NCBI GenBank assembly: GCA_023213395.1
Contig: CM041465.1
Coordinates: 181,543,741-181,607,740 of the forward strand
Length of the DNA: 64,000 bases
Source: Cycas panzhihuaensis
Lineage: Eukaryota; Cycadophyta
Direction of reading: 5' to 3'
Shown here: positions 1-12,311 of the stretch, one piece after another
How the letters are laid out: the number at the start of each line of letters is the position of its first letter
Numbering within the stretch: position 1 is the first letter of the stretch
Notes under the pieces: generated by a model
What the model was told of the DNA's origin: nothing
Database searches by the model: none
The model's input: only the letters and a program-made list of their open reading frames with translations
Position numbers and translations under genes: made by a program

Positions 1-3000
1 TGTTATTCTCTATTCATAATGATGATTGGTACTTTTCCAACTCTTGTGGCCTCTAGATTGGTGTTGTTCCTAATGGTGACCTTCTGATTCACTTTTGACA
101 TTTAAAAAATCCATTCTGACCTTTTAATCATGTGTCATAATGAACTAAAATCAATGACCCAAACATCCCATATATGAGAACTTATTTTATATGCTACAAT
201 AGACAATCATTTTGAAATCTCAGTAAGTGTGTTCTTTGTTGCATTTATAACATGTCTACATTACTCAAATGGTCCTTGTGTTGTTGTTGCTAACTTTCCA
301 CACTAATAACACTTTGGCTTATATTATCGCTTAAGGCCTATATATTTCCAAATAATATAATTCTTAGTACCTATTAGTTTTCTAGTGATTGTGCCTATTA
401 TACCACTTCTAGTATCAATTTTAAGCAAAAAGCAAACAAATAAAAAAAAGAAAGCAGATAAACAAATATGGAAATAAGAAAAAAAAAGTCATGAAAGTCT
501 TCAATTTATATACAGGTAACTAGTATGAGTGAATTTTCTACTTCAATATACTCATGGATAATCAAAATCTCACAAAAAATATAAAATTTTGCCTTGTCAT
601 TAAAAAAATTTATGGAAATACAACATGTGACCATTGCTAGATCATAGATCTCAAAAAATCAAGTACTATGATATATTTAATTTCCCAAAATAGATTGTAG
701 ATTGTTTAGAAATGACCATGGCACCCAAATGACCATGTGATTAGGGGCTAGCAAGTAGGGGGCTTAGTTGCAAACCTTAAAATTAAACCCAACGCAATTT
801 AATATGATTCAAATATTATAAAGAACAAAATATTTTTAATCCAAGGTTTATAAGGAATATTACCTACAAAATATTCTCCAAAGTGGCATGGACAACATAT
901 GAACTCCTTAAAAAATTCTATTTTTTACATGTTCTAGAGTTATTCTATCTAAAAATCTCTTTACTAATGCATTGCTAATATGTCAATCATCAGTTTGATA
1001 TGTCATTATCACTAGTTTTGTAGAAAGAGTTATGATCGGGCATGTAAAAACATTCATCTTCCTCCTTCCTTGTTTGGGTAAAATTTTCCTTTGTATATAA
1101 GCTTCGACTCTTCTCTATTGTGTAAGATTTTATAGTGGCCTTCAAAGTTGCGATTTGTCTATGTTTTCTTAGATATTCCCTATGTAGGCATTTATATGAC
1201 CTCTTTGTGTGTATGACTCACAAATGAACATATCAATCTTTGTTTTCTCTATGATATAGTTAATCCATCAATAGCTTCTTTGTCTTGCACGACTGTGGCA
1301 TCTCCCTCCTAAAAAGAACTGAGAGGCATCTCTGTTTGTGTTTACAGCCTTCAAATGGTCATCTCACTATATATAGGCATCTTCTGAGACTGTGTATATG
1401 GCTCTCAAATGGATGTTTCAATTAGTATGGATTTTCTCATAATCTTCATTGGTTTGCATGATGGCATTTACCTTCTAGCATGTCCCTCATTGTTTATATC
1501 ACGATTCAATGGAGTTTATGTAGGTGAATGGCATTTCCTCCTTTAATATCAGTCGACAATGTACTACACAACCCTCAGATGCGTGTCAAACTAGCGCTAC
1601 AAGCCATGGTTATTACTATGCACTAATATTGATTGAAATTAATCAATACAAGAAAAATTAATGCATAAAGTTGCCTAGTTGTCCCTTATTCATTGTGTAG
1701 GTTACTACCCATTAATACATAGATATGAAGGTGGGAAGACAAATATTTCAATTTTATAAAGTTTAAAAGATTTATATTATGCAACTTAGAATATTCTCTT
1801 GAGTATTTAAGTTTTAATATACATTTTTTTCCAATGTTTATAAAACAACAATTTTTAATGTCTCTTCTTATCATTACTTAACATAGTTTTTAATGCCATC
1901 TTTTAGCACATTTCATTGCCATTAATTTTTTAACATAGGTCCTCTTTCAAAAATGGCCCTTCAACAAAGTCCATAATAACTTGACAAAGTTTGTCAACAT
2001 GAGGTATACTTACAACCAAAGGTTATTTAGCATCATAATGGGCCATCACCTTTATAATTTCAGTGCCCAATACTCCATAGGAGGTTCATTGTTTCCTGCA
2101 ACCCGTTACCTTTTTAACAACAACTTAATAGAAAAATTTTGCCTACTTGCATGTGTGTCTACATGTCAATATGTTTGCATGTATGTATCCTTTAGCATGT
2201 ATGTATATGTTAATGTGCATGGATGTGTGTCATTTTACTGAGTCAAAAGGTGCTCATTAAATAAGTTATGTTGTTGTAACAGAGTGTACATTCAAGTTTG
2301 TATGTAAGTTTTAAATAGCCTGCAAATCAAACCCTTACGACATGCATCTAAATCTATCTAAAAAACTAAATATCTTACCCTAACAAATAGAGTTTATAAT
2401 ATGTAATAAAAAAAAATCTATCAACACATCAAACCAAATATAATAATCAATAATTGCACCTAATATTACATCTCAAATCAATTGTGATACCACATGTTAT
2501 AATAAGGCATAAAATGAAGATCAAAATTGGATGGACTAACCTATCAAACATTGAAATTTAATTTCAAAACATTTGATAAAATTTCACTCCAATGAATATC
2601 TCTTATTACAATACATTACCCTAACCCTTACTCTTCTCTTACTATTACAATTTTTATAATGTATTGTACATAGCTAAATATAATATTAAAACATAATATT
2701 AATCTTGCCTAAATGATACATGTGAGGTGAAAGTTGTAACCCCCATTAACTCACCACTTATATACATTAAAAACATCTAAACCTAATGTAATACAAATAT
2801 TAATGGGAGGTTCATAGCCCAAAGTTATGAGCTAAAAATAAGCATTAATGTTTAATAACAACATATTATTTAATCTACACTATTTATTTAGAGAAGGAAG
2901 AAATAAAAAGAAGCTAGCATAGGTATGATAGGACAGATTATGAGTAAATCATGATCATTTGAGCGAGACATTGATCAGATCTAAGTCGTTTGATGGTGAG

Positions 3001-4514
3001 TTCAAAACAACACTCAAAGATATTACGTGGCAATAATGCATGCAATACCTAGGTCCCACAATGGTAATGAATGATGATGTGCATGTGTTGATGGCATAAA
3101 GTGGAAAACACATGAAAACCATTGAGAGAATATTTAGGGGGAATTGACAATAGTGTCATTCTAAGAAGAGAAAACCACACCTACATAGAGGACTGCTAAA
3201 TTTTCAAGTTGGCAATCTAAAATATGATGACGCCATCAAGGACTACATGTGTAAAAGAATTTTGGGATCAAATTAAATAGGCTAGGAGAGTTTAATAGGA
3301 ATAGTAGAGAGAGGGAAAAGAGGAAGAAAGAATAATAAGAGGAGAGTATAGAAGGAGGAAGTAGATGAATGTTATCTATAATTGTGATATTAATTCTCTT
3401 AGAAACATTTTCTTTATAATACTAACATTCTTTGTAATTTGAAAATGCATTTGGAAAGATCCTTGTTAGTAATGTCGTATGTGAATTGTCTTCACCTCAT
3501 AATTGTCTAATAGACTTTATTTTCTTTATTTTTATTCCATCTTTATCAGTGTTTCACATGTAATATCTACATTAAATACTCCACACTCTTTACTTCACTT
3601 CAAGAAGAACATAAATGAAATATTATCTATCCAATATGTGAACACTAATACATGTTGATGCTCTTATGGTTTACACAGTCTTGTTGTGTTCATAGCTGAT
3701 AATAGGAATTTCACATATTAGGCTCATAAATAATAATTATTTTGATAAACTTGCATATTATTTTTATTTTATTATGGTAGAATTAATTTTCTTAACATAC
3801 CATACAATGTTATGGATAACACTATTTGATTGTTCTATTAATTACACTTTGTAACATTTTGTAGTCCCTTGATTTTTCCTTCATACAATGCTAATAGGAT
3901 TTATTAGTTGCTTGATATAATTATTCTAATTTATTTTTCAATATCTATATAATTTTCTACAACATGGAGTTGCATGGGTAACTAGCTACTTTACTTATTT
4001 TTCATAAGAGGCATCCCTAATATGAGGTCTATGAACCATCATATTCTAATTCATATGTACTCTTACTTTCCTATATGGCTATTGAAAATATCTATTATGT
4101 TTTATGAGAATTTCATGGCCAAACTTTATTCATTCATCACATTTTCATCTATTTAACAATTAGTCTTTATTTAACCTCTTGACTCAAAATCATAAAAAAA
4201 TTGTAACTTTTTCATTTGAAATCAAGATTTATGCATTATTTTAACATGCATATCACTTTATATATACATTTCATCTTTAATTAACCAAAATAAGCCTATC
4301 AATCCCTCTTATTATTAGACCTTCTAGTTACTAGCATATTCTTAAGAGATGTCCTTCAGATACTACATTGTTATACAAAAAAATATCTCGACACCTTTAA
4401 TTCCTACTACTATGATATCATCATTATTGTTCATAGCATTTCATAAAATAGATTGTCACGCATGCTTCAAAATAGATATTTGTAGTGTTGTATAAGTTAG
4501 CCAAAGATATATAC
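1..4514. other. AT-rich intergenic spacer, no gene recognised
   Basis: This stretch is AT-rich with short, scattered open frames (the longest are 62 and 86 codons) that show no recognisable domain and no codon pattern suggesting coding. I saw no tRNA, no LTR end pair and no clear tandem repeat. It ends at the target-site duplication of the Copia element that follows. Confidence 0.7.
4510..4514. repeat. Target-site duplication of Copia element (left)
   Basis: TATAC lies directly before the 5' LTR and is repeated exactly at 10115-10119 directly after the 3' LTR. This fixes both ends of the element. Confidence 0.9.
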
Positions 4515-4958
4515 TGTTGGAGTTAATCGTCATCACTCTACTCCTACCTTTCCAACTAGGATTGTACACCTTATCAACTTTAATTTGGACATGTGATGTT
4601 CAACATGTCCAGGTAAGTTAAGTTTAACTTTGATTTAAGTTAGTTTCATTTGAGTTAAGTTAACTTTATTTTATTCTTATTTTGAATTCAGGGATTGAGG
4701 AGTTTCTATCCTTCTCCAAATTATAAATATTGAGGAGTGTGCAACTCTGGTGTTTTTAGACACTGCCCTCATTTGAGAAATTTGTAATGCTCACTTCTCA
4801 CAATGGATTGAATATACAATGGCTCTCATGTTGATGCTATATTGATGTATTGCAATATTGATCTATGTGATTCTAGTTTATGTTCTACCATGTTCTCCTA
4901 TAATATTGTTTCCTACATTTGGTATTAGAGCACTTGAAGCTACATTCTATTTCCTACA
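4515..4958 (+). repeat. 5' LTR of the Copia element
   Basis: Starts TGTTGGAGTT and ends TTTCCTACA, matching the right LTR with scattered substitutions and a few indels. Its last 40 bases contain a near copy of the primer-site motif (TGGTATTAGAGC), so the true PBS is the second, perfect copy just outside the repeat. Confidence 0.92.
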
Positions 4959-4960
4959 TT

Positions 4961-4972
4961 TGGTATCAGAGC
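4961..4972 (+). other. Primer-binding site, initiator-Met tRNA type
   Basis: TGGTATCAGAGC begins two bases after the LTR end. It is the classical plant Copia primer site, complementary to the 3' end of initiator methionine tRNA. Confidence 0.9.
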
Positions 4973-5183
4973 GAGTTCATGATCCATGGGTAAAGTTTTT
5001 TGAAAAAGCAAGAAGATTTTGAGGCAGATTTTCTCACAAGCAAATAATATCAATTATACTTATTTTCTGCAAAATTTTTCAGTAAATTTCTTCTAGTTTT
5101 TCATCAAGTTTTGATTTTTATTGAGCTATTTTCTAATATGATAAATATACTTTAGATTTATGTAGATTTTTTGCTATATTTCT

Positions 5184-6123
5184 AGATCTATGAAGGAGAT
5201 CAACGTATTTCAGTAGCAAGTTATTTGTATTCAAGTTTTTTATTATATTTGATATATATATATATTTTTTAAATTTATAATTTTTATCACATATTTGACA
5301 GTTTTCAAGTTTATTTGTCTATTTTATCTAATATTTTTCATAGATCTATAAAGGAGATTAGCTGTATACAAGATTCATATAAGTTTTTTCAGATCTGTTA
5401 CATATTTTTTCAGATCTATTATATTTTACTATAGATCTACTTCTTTCAACAAAATTTTCACCATTTTTTTTGGTATATTCATTTAGATCTGCAATATCTG
5501 GCTATAGATCTGCCATACTTATGTTAGATCTACAATATTTACATAAGTTTTTTCAGATCTACTAGATTTTACTTCAGATCTGCTTATTTCAGGAAGTATT
5601 ACAATATTTTCTAGCATAGTTATTTCAGATCTACTATATTTCTTTTCAGATCTATATTTTTTCATTATATATTTTGACTACATTTTCAAGTTTTTTATAG
5701 ATCTATAATCTTTGGAGTATATTCAGCTTTCTAAAGAAGTATATACTGCAGATCTATCTATTAGAAGCTTTTGAAGTCTATTTTTCATCTACAAATCAAC
5801 TACATTACCAGATCTATAATTATTTGGGGCATATTCAACCTTCTGAAGAAGATATACAATAGATTTCACTGCTACAAGTCTACTACAACTGCGTTTTTTC
5901 AGGTTCTTCAGTTTCCTTTTTATATTTAAATATATATTTTTGATATACATATAAATTATTTGAAAATATTTCAGATACATATACATGCATCTTATTTGCT
6001 TGATATATCTTTATCAAATATTTGAAATCCTTTGTTTGATTTGTGCTCCATTGAATCAACATACAGATTTATAGATATTTTCTGATTTTTTATTTTTTAA
6101 TTTTTGTCAATATACTTAGATCT
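5184..6123 (+). repeat. Cluster of AGATCT motifs in the Copia leader
   Basis: AGATCT occurs 15 times between 5184 and 5815 and once more at 6118. It is usually preceded by T or C and followed by A or G, in a T-rich background such as TTTTTTCAGATCTA. Spacing is irregular (about 17 to 150 bp), so this is a dispersed motif cluster rather than a clean tandem repeat. It lies in the untranslated leader after the primer site. Confidence 0.75.
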
Positions 6124-6772
6124 GCTAAATAATTTGGTAACAGAACCTTACTCACAAATAAGAATTTCATTATGTGAATAGCAACAAACAAGCTGCATAT
6201 CATTCTATCCAAAAGTCTATTTATTGGTTGCAAATACTAAGCAAAGCATTTAATCTTATATGACATGCATGCAATCTAGTGTTATTACATGCACAACACA
6301 GTAGTGTAATCAAACGCAATATGTGTTATCCCATGGCCATTTCTTAACCACAAAAGGAGAATATACAACCCTGCTGTAAATTATTGTGAAGAAAAATATA
6401 ACAGTAATAACAATAATAATACAGACATATTGAACCACGCTCTTTACTCTCCTTCTTAAACAAAACCCACTATGGTATCTCGATGAGATTGAGAACAACC
6501 AAATATACATGAGTTCTTTGAAAAGACAAGGGCAGGGCAAGAGCTAAGGGATCTACAGTCACGATCTGGTCTCTACAGACAATCGACAAGCTGCTGCCTT
6601 AGTTCCTGTCATAAATCCTTCCCATTCAACTCTTTCGGGTTCATTTAGATGCATGCACATCAACAAGGCCTGACATGATAATAAAATTTCCATAATCAAT
6701 CACATGCATTCCCTTTAATTGTTTGGTGCCTTCTTTGTCTCCGTGACAGACTCAATGCATTCTTCCTTTACC

Positions 6773-7273
6773 TCCACCATTACAACCTGAATCACATGAC
6801 CTAACATCTGAAGGATCACACTCATGATCACAGTCGACCAATTGCTGCTCGCTGAGGCTAATAAACTTTCCCGTTTCCTAAAAAAATCGCTCCTTCCAGT
6901 GCTCCCGTTGTACTAAAAGCCCAGCACAATCCGCACGCCCCTTGGTTTTTGATGGAAGTGACGGCTCCGTAGTCTCCCCAATCGAAGTCGTTGGCTAGAT
7001 TGTCGGTAGGGAGGATGGGGGCATCGTAAGCATTGGACCTGAGAAACGAAGGTGCCCTCAACCTAGATACCGATTTGCTGAATTCTTCTTCCATCAAATT
7101 TGAGACCTTCGTGACACCGTGGTCAGCACTCGGATCCGGTGCCTGGTGCTCTCATTGCCAAGAGGGTTCCGTCTGAAGACAGAGAAACGATAGGCATGCT
7201 CCTCCGGCCCGTAATAGGTCTTCCCGTATTTATGAATAAAGTGGGCAAAGTGTGCCTCTGTGTCCAACAAGCT
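6773..7273 (-). pseudogene. Captured fragment of an RD19-like papain-family cysteine protease
   Basis: Read on the minus strand, three frames joined by small indels give an unmistakable papain-family (C1A) N-terminal half. First comes part of the I29 inhibitor prodomain (a HAYRFSVFRRN stretch). Then the mature start ([20 protein letters not shown]), the active-site cysteine in [16 protein letters not shown], and downstream the SLSEQQLVDCDHECDPSDV and GCNGG motifs follow. Gly-Ser-Cys is changed to Gly-Leu-Cys before the active-site Cys. Frameshifts lie near 7155 and 6870. Directly after GCNGG a GT could be an intron donor, and the His- and Asn-bearing C-terminal half is absent. The RD19/cathepsin-F-like assignment rests on the DCDHECDP signature. 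The fragment lies inside the Copia element and antisense to it, so it is a dead, captured host sequence. Confidence 0.9.
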
Positions 7274-7311
7274 ATTTGAATGCTGTGAAGTAGCGATTTT
7301 ATGTTTAACAT

Positions 7312-8911
7312 TTGCCGCTATGTTTTTGTTTATTTTCTTTTATTTTTAATATATATTTATATGTATTAATTCTTCATTTTTCTGTGGGTGATATAAATCT
7401 GCCTGTCCGTTTGATCATCTGCTTGCAGTTTTACCGGCTATACGACCACGACGGTAATTTTTCAAATTCAAATGTTTTTTATATATTTTTTAACATAAAG
7501 TTTTAAAAAAATCAAATTCTATTGTATAATTTTTTAAATCTGGGTTTTAAAGGGCTTAAGCCCCTTTCACTGTCAACCCCCGGTCCCATTCTACCTTTAT
7601 ATATGACCATAATTTATCATGAAAGGGGCTCACGAAAGTTTATAAACATTTCTTTTCTTTTTAATCTTTTTAATTTTTTACTTTACATAGGGTTACTGGT
7701 AAATTTTTGCAATAACTTCTCATTGGCTTATCAGTTTCTGATGAAACCAGTTTTATTGCATCAGAAATTATCCGTAGATTAATTTCAACTGGTCATATGA
7801 CCAATTTCATGTTGCTTTGACCTAGTTTGAGTCACTTTAAATTCGATCATTTATTTTTTGAACCTTTTTGAATCTTTTTATAAAATCATTTTTTGAACTG
7901 ATTATATTTTATTACCGAGTGACTATTTTCTACCCGGATTTGTTTCATAATGATCTATGTTCAATAAACTTTATTGCTAAGTATTTATTTTAATTTTTAG
8001 AATTTATTTTCACCATTATTTTAATTACCAAAACTAGCACTTTAGTAGTTTTAAACTTTTTTCTTAACATTTTACCATAAAAGTACTAGTTACTATTTCT
8101 GCTATAACTTTTCTACTTGACATCCAATTCGAGCCTCGTTGGGAAGCTGACTCAATTCTCTTCGATTTGATATAGTTTTTTATACATTTTAATATATTTT
8201 TACTAATTTTTAAATCGCTCAAAGTAGTGGTACTTTATTACTTTAAACCTACAATATATATATAATTTTTCAATTTAAAGTATATTTAACAATCTTATAA
8301 ATGATATTTGATTATCTTATAGTATTTTACAAGTATTTTATTGGTATTTTTATACAATTTTGAGCCCCCTACTCCTGTTGTACCTCAAAACAAGGCATGT
8401 ATATTTGGTCATTCAAAATTTGAGTTATAGGAATCCGTTTTCAAAATGGTCATTCTATTGGATTCATATTTTGTTTATCTTCATACTGGTGAAATTTCAC
8501 CTTATTCTGATATCGTTTAGTATACTTTTGAAGTTGTTAAACTTAAGTATTTGACATACCCCTACATTTGAAAAAATCAAAAGGTTGAAAATTTTATTAT
8601 TTTTTATCATCAAAGTTTATTTCAAATTTGCATACTTAAAGGATCTTTTATTACATTCAAACTTCCTTTTATATTCATTTTATTTTAAATTATATTTAAA
8701 AAGTATTTCAAAGTTTATTAAAAAAACATACTTATTGAACAACCTTTTCTATCATTATTGAAATGATTATTTCCTTATTGATTCCTTATTTTCAAAGGAT
8801 AATATATTTCTTTTGAAGAGGATATTTGGCATCATATAAGACATTATTCATTTATTGAGTCTTTTTTGAATTGATAAAAACATTCTTTTATGTACTAAAA
8901 AATTATGTAAA
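7312..8911. other. Copia interior of unknown origin
   Basis: AT-rich sequence between the protease fragment and the gag-like start. The open frames (60-86 codons) are rich in Phe, Leu and Ile and show no domain. It may be a further captured or decayed piece; I could not assign it. Confidence 0.5.
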
Positions 8912-9139
8912 ATGGCACAATTTCTTATTTTTGATGGTCATAACTTTTCTCTACGGCACAAGACTATGCAAGACTATTTTATTGAACATGATCTTTTAAA
9001 ATATTTTCAACATGAATGTGATCTAAGTATTAAAGAAAATTTTAGAAAGGATAATGAAGTTTTAGGTTTATTATTTTATACTATGAATGATAATATTTTT
9101 TCAAAAGTTTGTGAATTAACTACTTCTAAATCTGTTTAG
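8912..9139 (+). pseudogene. Truncated Copia gag-like N-terminus
   Basis: A 75-codon frame begins MAQFLIFDGHNFSLRHKTMQ. It has the layout of the N-terminal gag region of plant Copia elements (F-x-G-x-N-F/Y ... W-x-x-x-M ... Y-x-x-x-x-D-L), with the usual Trp replaced by Arg. It stops at a TAG inside the domain, followed in the same frame by DILISTYGGDT-like sequence. No zinc knuckle is seen. It is the only recognisable retroelement coding sequence in this element and is too short to form a capsid. Confidence 0.65.
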
Positions 9140-9654
9140 GATATTTTAATTTCCACTTATGGGGGAGATACTCTTCTCGTATTTGATGATATTTTTGTTG
9201 AGCGTGTGAGATAGGTGACAGAACAGGTGGATCATGATGACAAAACCAATGAAGATTCAGATCAAATGTAGGACCAACTTGCTACACAAGGATTTGATCC
9301 TCTATTTGAGGTGGGGAATGAAAATGAATCATATGACATGATGGATAATGAATTTGATATGACAAAAAAAGAATCTTATGATATGACATTTGTTGATAGA
9401 AAACAAATTACAAAAGATAAAGTTCAAATTTAAATTTTTCTCAATGTTCCAGTTGACAAAGTCAAAGTTACATCTATACATACATACTTGAAACAAGCAT
9501 CATTTACTTACAACTTTTTTGAATTACTTCATGATACAAAGACATATATTGCAAGAAGGCTGAAGTATGTTGATAAACATCAAAATTTTAAAGTTTTTTT
9601 CAAGCACAAGTTCCATAAGTTCAAGGAAAAGATACACATGTTCGTGATGACATT
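9140..9654 (+). pseudogene. Degenerate coding remnant before the 3' LTR
   Basis: The frame continues with acidic stretches rich in Asp, Glu, Asn and Met, then stops, then a 72-codon frame (9488-9706) rich in Lys, Phe and His that runs into the LTR. I recognise no domain. It may be the rump of a Copia polyprotein after loss of most of pol, or unrelated filler. Confidence 0.4.
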
Positions 9655-9665
9655 AAGGGGGAGAA
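9655..9665 (+). other. Polypurine tract of the Copia element
   Basis: AAGGGGGAGAA lies directly before the 3' LTR. This is the expected position and composition for the plus-strand primer. Confidence 0.85.
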
Positions 9666-10114
9666 TGTTGGAGTTAATCGTTATCACTCCACTCTCACCT
9701 TTCTAACCAGGATTGTACACATCATCAACTTTAATTTAGACATGTGATGCTCAACATGTTGAGGTAAGTTAAACTAAGTTTAACTTTGATTTAAGTTAGT
9801 TTCATTTGAGTTAAGTTAACTTTATTTTATTATTATTTTGAATTTAGGGGTTAAGGAGTTTTCCTCCTCCTCCAAATTATAACTATTGAGGGGTGTGCAA
9901 CCCTGGTGTTTTTAGACACCACCCTCATTTGAGAAATTTGTAATGTTCACTTTTCACAATGGATTGAATATACAATGGCTCTCATGTTTATGCTACATTG
10001 ATGTATTGCAATATTGATCTATGTGATTCTAGTTTATGTTCTGCCCTGTTCTCCTGCAATATGTTTTACTACATTTGGTATCAAAGCACTTGAAGCTACA
10101 TTCTATTTCCTCCA
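9666..10114 (+). repeat. 3' LTR of the Copia element
   Basis: Second copy of the terminal repeat, starting TGTTGGAGTT and ending TTCCTCCA, followed by the TATAC duplication. Compared with the left copy it has scattered transitions and a short AACTA-type insertion. Confidence 0.92.
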
Positions 10115-10243
10115 TATACTAATTATAGAATCCACCACAAACCAAAACACTCATTAATCCACAACTTGAATTTTCTCTTACTTGTTCTCCATAGTCCACA
10201 TAGTTCCTACTAGCATATTTAGAGAGTTATGATCTAGCAGTTG

Positions 10244-10541
10244 GGTTTAGTGTATTATGATCCCATAATTAAGTTCAATATATATTGGTCTCACGCTTAG
10301 GTTTAGTGCATTATGATCTCATAATTAAGATCAATTTATATTAATTTCATAATTAGGTTTAATGCGTTTTAATCTCATAGTTAGATTAAGTACATTTTTA
10401 TCTTATGATCAAGTTTAGCACATTTTGATCACATAATTAGGTTAGGTTTACTATATTATAATCTTACATTAATGTTTCATATATTCCGATTTCAGAGTTA
10501 GGCTCAATAATCAAGTTCAATGTAGTTTAATCTTAGGATCA
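10244..10541. repeat. Degenerate 28-bp minisatellite, about ten units
   Basis: Units resembling GGTTTAGTGCATTTTAATCT followed by CATAATTA recur about every 28 bp, with many substitutions and small indels. At least eight units are readable by eye. The decay suggests an old array. Confidence 0.65.
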
Positions 10542-11820
10542 TACCCTAGTAAAATATACAACAAACCAAATAGTTAGACATACGATGTTCTTAGACTCTC
10601 AAGGGACTAAACAATTGAGTATATGATATATTATTCCTCTTGTGTAGATCATGCATACTTATTATATATATAAAAGCCTCACACTATGATTCAAACTAGT
10701 TAGGCCCTATTTGTAATGCCAACGATCCACCCCAACCATATTACTATTTAATAATTAGATAACAATATACATTATTCATCCAATAATCTTTGTCATTCGT
10801 TAATAGTCAATTAACAAACTATATTGATCATATACTTACGGATTTAAAACTTGCTCTAATTTTCATAAATTAAGTATTTTCTCATATCTTAAACACCAAA
10901 TCATCAATCTTTCATACATAACTAGTATACATCCATGGTAAATAGTTACGATGATAACTCTTAATGATGGTTTTCATTGTTGAATTTGATTTGATAATTT
11001 ATACGCTGCCATCTCATTTTGAAATAAGTGCACACATTGGAATTCTTCACTCTCTTATTTTACAAATTAAAAATATGGTTGGTTAAATGTGAAAAAGAGT
11101 ATAAAAGGCTATATAGGTATTATTTAGTATAAGTTGTGTGCGGATGAACTCTTTTACTAATGTTATTTATTATTATTTTCTAATATAAAATATAAATATC
11201 CAAAACAATATAAAAAGAGTGAGAAACAAATATCTTTGAAATGAAAAAATTGCAATGTAAAAATCTCTTGGAATTGCTTCTTTATTGTGTTATTGTTAAC
11301 CATTGTTGCATTGGAGACTCCAACAATAGATTTATAAGGGACTTGTACACACTTAAACCTATAGTAATGGCATTATATATCAATCTATCTACCTATTTAT
11401 CTATATAGATATATAGACTACACAAAATGCATAGAAAGAGAGAGAAAGAAATAATTATTACCTCATTATGTATGCATATGCATAAAAAAAAAAACAAAGA
11501 ACAAGGGCATCCCTATTATTGATATGTTAGGTACATAATTTAACATATGAGAAGACCCAAACTTGAGCTTTGATACTGCAAAAGCACTACCAACAATTCA
11601 TCAAACTCTCACCATCCAAATCCCACTCTTGATTGTGCCCTTAATGCATAATAACATTTGATATATAGCCTACATAATTAGTTGAGCATTCCTAACTAAT
11701 TTATATGGGTCCATATGAGTGTCATTGAATTACAAACTATTACTAACCAAAGTTGCAACAAATTGTTATATTCCTAATAGTCTGGTCTTTGTTAGTGATG
11801 ACTTGTTGCTAGTTCTTAGA

Positions 11821-12117
11821 TGTTCCACAATCTGTAGTAATCCTATGCTTCTTACAGTCAACATTGATTCTAAACTTTCCATATTTTGAATTTATATCAA
11901 GCTCTTCATGATATATATTAAACTTAAACTTTCAATAGACTACATTGATCTTTAGGGTTCCATAGTTTGCATTAATCCTAGGTTCTCCATAGTCTATGTT
12001 GATCTTGAACTTTCCATAACTTGCATTGACCCTTAGTCTTACATTGTTTGCGTTAATCTTAAGCTTTCCATAGTCTACATTAATCTTAAGCTCTCTTTGC
12101 TCTACACAACTCTTAAT
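11821..12117. repeat. Degenerate 27-bp minisatellite, about eleven units
   Basis: Units resembling CTTTCCATAGTCTGCATTAA followed by TCTTAAG recur about every 27 bp, diverged from one another. Unit length and the GCATTAATCT core resemble the array at 10244-10541, but relatedness is not proven. Confidence 0.65.
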
Positions 12118-12285
12118 TGATATCTATTATTCCTACTATTTACTTGACTAATCTAATTATGAAACTACTTAGTTTAATTAGTTTGTTATTTGTTATCGTA
12201 TCGATAGGCATTGGCATCCTTAACAAACTTCATCGAGGAGAATTTCTCCACTTCATGTAATGAGAGTAAATAGGGAAAAATAAAT

Positions 12286-12311
12286 AAATAAATAAATCTA
12301 TTTATTTATTT
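12286..12311. repeat. Perfect AAAT/ATTT palindrome
   Basis: Twelve-base arms of AAAT repeats and ATTT repeats surround a two-base CT loop. It is a simple-sequence inverted repeat able to form a hairpin or cruciform, with no assigned role. Confidence 0.8.

Larger units (their letters stand above)
4515..10114 (+). mobile_element. Non-autonomous Copia-type LTR retrotransposon with captured gene fragment
   Basis: Two direct repeats of about 445 bp (4515-4958 and 9666-10114) begin TGTTGGAGTTAATCG and end in CA. They are bounded by a perfect 5-bp duplication TATAC (4510-4514 and 10115-10119). A primer-binding site TGGTATCAGAGC follows the left repeat and a purine tract precedes the right one, so the element reads on the plus strand. 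The 4.7 kb interior holds only a gag-like start (8912-9139) and degenerate remnants. No protease, integrase or reverse transcriptase was found, so it would need helper proteins. The interior also carries an antisense cysteine protease fragment (6773-7273). LTRs differ at roughly one base in ten over the first 125 bp by eye, so the insertion is not recent. Confidence 0.93.

Noticed and set aside
7123-7311. 62-codon minus-strand frame as a separate small protein.
   Set aside because: It is a shifted frame of the cysteine protease prodomain. The true reading appears in another frame.
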